64,000 bases of DNA from Microbulbifer sp. SAOS-129_SWC (GTDB lineage Bacteria; Pseudomonadota; Gammaproteobacteria; Pseudomonadales; Cellvibrionaceae): assembly GCF_039696035.1 (NCBI RefSeq), contig NZ_CP155567.1, positions 1,377,501-1,441,500 of the forward strand. Reading direction: 5' to 3'. Each line of letters opens with the position of its first letter. Positions within the stretch are counted from its first letter, which is position 1. The notes under the pieces are model-generated. The model had not been told where the DNA came from, did not search any database, and saw only the letters and a program-made list of their open reading frames with translations. Shown piece by piece: positions 62,305 through 64,000 of the stretch. A program made the translations under genes and the position numbers.

Positions 62305-62976
62305 GTGGCTGAGTTCTATGCCGTGCGCCACGGCCAGGCGTCATTTGGCGCCGCCGATTACGACAAGTTATCCGAGCTGGGTTGGCGCCAGGCGCGCTGG
62401 CTCGGCGAGCACTGGCGCGATGCCGGGATGCAGTTCGACCGCATCCTGTGTGGCGATCTGCGGCGCCACCGGGAGACGGCCAATGGTATCTGTGCGGGGC
62501 TGGATCTGGATTCGTCCCGGGTGGAGCTGCTGCCGCAACTGAATGAATTCGATTTTCACGGCGTCATGCGCAGCTACGGCGAGCGCGAGCCGCACGCCGT
62601 TCCGGCCGCGGATGCCGGCCGTTCCGACTACTACCGCTTCTTGAAAAAGGCCATGCTGGCCTGGTCTGCCGGGGAGATAAGCCCGGCGGAGAGCTGGCGG
62701 GAATTCGAGCGGCGTATTGACGAGGCATTGGCGGTGGTTGGCGCCGGCCCGAGGGGCAGCAGGGCGCTGGTGGTCAGCTCTGGCGGCGCTATCGCGATGA
62801 TGGTGCGCCGTGTGCTCGACGCCCACGCGGACACGGTGACCAAGCTGAATATGCAGATCAAGAATACCGCGGTAAGCCAGTTCTTTGCCGGTGCCGGCGG
62901 CATCAGTTTGCACAGCTTCAATCATGTGCCGCATCTGGAGCTCCGCGAGCGCCAGGACTTTATTACTTACAGTTAG
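62305..62976 (+). CDS. Histidine phosphatase family protein
   Basis: A 223-residue member of the phosphoglycerate mutase-like superfamily: [10 protein letters not shown] (catalytic His8), [10 protein letters not shown] (second Arg), and [12 protein letters not shown], where the usual late catalytic His (normally SHGG) is replaced by Ser (SSGG). The missing His could reduce or change activity. The protein often sits next to acyl-CoA dehydrogenase genes. Start is GTG 62305 with aggggg upstream. The next gene starts 27 bases after its stop. Confidence 0.88.
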   Translation: MAEFYAVRHGQASFGAADYDKLSELGWRQARWLGEHWRDAGMQFDRILCGDLRRHRETANGICAGLDLDSSRVELLPQLNEFDFHGVMRSYGEREPHAVPAADAGRSDYYRFLKKAMLAWSAGEISPAESWREFERRIDEALAVVGAGPRGSRALVVSSGGAIAMMVRRVLDAHADTVTKLNMQIKNTAVSQFFAGAGGISLHSFNHVPHLELRERQDFITYS

Positions 62977-63002
62977 CAGATTGTGGAAAAGGTGAGCGAA
63001 CA

Positions 63003-64000
63003 GTGGATTTTGAATATTCCGATAACGTGAAGCGACTGCTGGAGCGCCTGCAGCAATTTATGCACGAGCAGGTATACCCGGCCGAGGAGACCTTTCACCA
63101 GCAATTGCAGCAAGACCGCTGGGGCGAGCCGCCGGTGCTGGCGGAACTGAAAATCAAGGCGCGGGAGGCCGGGCTGTGGAACCTGTTTATGCCCGACCCG
63201 CGCTTCGGTGCCGGCCTGACAAACCTTGAATACGCACCGCTCGCCGAAGAGATGGGCAAGGTGCTGTTCTCGTCGGAAATCTTCAACTGCAGCGCGCCGG
63301 ATACCGGCAATATGGAAGTGCTGGCCCAATACGGTAGCCCGCAGCAGCAGGAACAGTGGCTGCAACCGCTGCTGACCGGTGAGATCCGCTCCGCCTTCGC
63401 CATGACCGAGCCGAAGGTGGCATCGTCGGACGCGACCAATATCGAGACCTCGATCGTGCGCGATGGCGATGACTACATCATCAATGGCCACAAGTTCTAT
63501 ATCAGCGGCCTGATGAACGAGCGCTGCAAAATTCTGATCGTGATGGGCAAGACCGACCCGGACAATCCCAATCGCCACCAACAGCAATCGCAGATACTGG
63601 TACCGACGGAGACTGCGGGCGTCAACATCGTCCGCCCGATGACCGTATTCGGTTACGACGACGCACCGGAAGGCCACGCCGAAGTGATCTTCGACAATGT
63701 GCGGGTGCCGGCTGCCAACCTGATTGTCGGCGAGGGCCGCGGTTTCGAGATCGCCCAGGGGCGTCTCGGCCCGGGCCGCATTCACCACTGCATGCGCCTG
63801 ATCGGCCAGGCCCAGCGCGCCCTCGAGGCGATGGCGAAACGCGCGGAACAGCGTGTGGTATTCGGGCGGCCGATGAGTAAACAGGGCTCGGTGCGCGAAG
63901 ATATCGCCAAGTCCGCCTGTGAGATCGAACAGGCGCGCCTGCTCACGCTGAAGGCGGCCGACCAGATGGACCGCTACGGTAACAAGGCGGCCAGGGACCT
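63003..64000 (+). CDS. Acyl-CoA dehydrogenase (3' end outside window)
   Basis: The first 332 codons of an acyl-CoA dehydrogenase, which oxidises acyl-CoA with FAD. Seen are the N-terminal helical domain ([20 protein letters not shown]), the FAD/substrate motif [28 protein letters not shown], and [20 protein letters not shown] starting the C-terminal helical domain. The pattern resembles the ACAD10/11-like group. Start is GTG 63003; ggtgag lies upstream. It runs open to the window end and probably forms an operon with the histidine phosphatase gene. Confidence 0.93.
   Translation, partial: MDFEYSDNVKRLLERLQQFMHEQVYPAEETFHQQLQQDRWGEPPVLAELKIKAREAGLWNLFMPDPRFGAGLTNLEYAPLAEEMGKVLFSSEIFNCSAPDTGNMEVLAQYGSPQQQEQWLQPLLTGEIRSAFAMTEPKVASSDATNIETSIVRDGDDYIINGHKFYISGLMNERCKILIVMGKTDPDNPNRHQQQSQILVPTETAGVNIVRPMTVFGYDDAPEGHAEVIFDNVRVPAANLIVGEGRGFEIAQGRLGPGRIHHCMRLIGQAQRALEAMAKRAEQRVVFGRPMSKQGSVREDIAKSACEIEQARLLTLKAADQMDRYGNKAARD

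Overview
The window looks like a GC-rich marine gammaproteobacterium, most likely a Microbulbifer/Cellvibrionales relative. That is an inference from gene content and order: dnaE-accA and tilS-pyrG-kdsA-eno-ftsB-ispD-ispF-truD-pcm-nlpD-rpoS follow the order known from pseudomonads and relatives. No rRNA, tRNA or CRISPR array was seen.

Layout. 1-8.5 kb: a truncated thrombospondin-type-3 lipoprotein gene, an alkylation-repair pair (Ada/AlkA fusion plus Ogt), a gamma-carbonic-anhydrase-like gene, a DUF1289 gene, dnaE and accA. 8.7-9.6 kb: a DegV-family gene. 9.9-22.7 kb: a complete chromosomal integron. An intI gene on the minus strand has a LexA-like palindrome across its promoter. It is followed by an attI region and 21 cassettes, all reading away from intI. 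Each cassette ends in a recognisable attC, although one attC has lost the crossover G. Cassette genes are AT-rich, small and mostly of unknown function. Recognised ones are a GIY-YIG nuclease, a DUF2314 protein, a RidA-like protein and a secreted protein resembling EF-Tu domains I and III. A 393-bp cassette without a convincing gene occurs four times, a 426-bp membrane-protein cassette occurs twice, and an IS30-family element interrupts cassette 19.

22.8-34 kb: a PAP2 phosphatase, the cyoABCDE operon (quinol oxidase and heme O synthase), a sugar:H+ symporter and a periplasmic GH3 beta-glucosidase. The whole 8.5-34.3 kb stretch separates accA from tilS, which are often close neighbours in related bacteria. 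34.3-46.5 kb: conserved housekeeping block (tRNA lysidine synthesis, CTP, KDO, enolase, division protein FtsB, isoprenoid MEP pathway, pseudouridine synthase, protein repair, a PopT-type lipid carrier translocase, NlpD, RpoS), closed by a strong two-way terminator. 46.5-50.1 kb (minus strand): ydbH-ynbE-ydbL, an envelope lipid-transport set. 50.2-64 kb: gamma-glutamyltransferase, aminopeptidase N, SixA-type phosphatase, carboxylesterase, a short terminator-ended transcription unit with a possible 58-residue protein, an MFS transporter, 2,4-dienoyl-CoA reductase, a LysR regulator, a histidine phosphatase and a truncated acyl-CoA dehydrogenase gene. The last group suggests lipid and fatty-acid breakdown.

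The most interesting part is the integron: an apparently SOS-linked integrase, recently duplicated cassettes, a four-copy gene-less cassette, a mutated attC, and an unusual secreted EF-Tu-like cassette protein.
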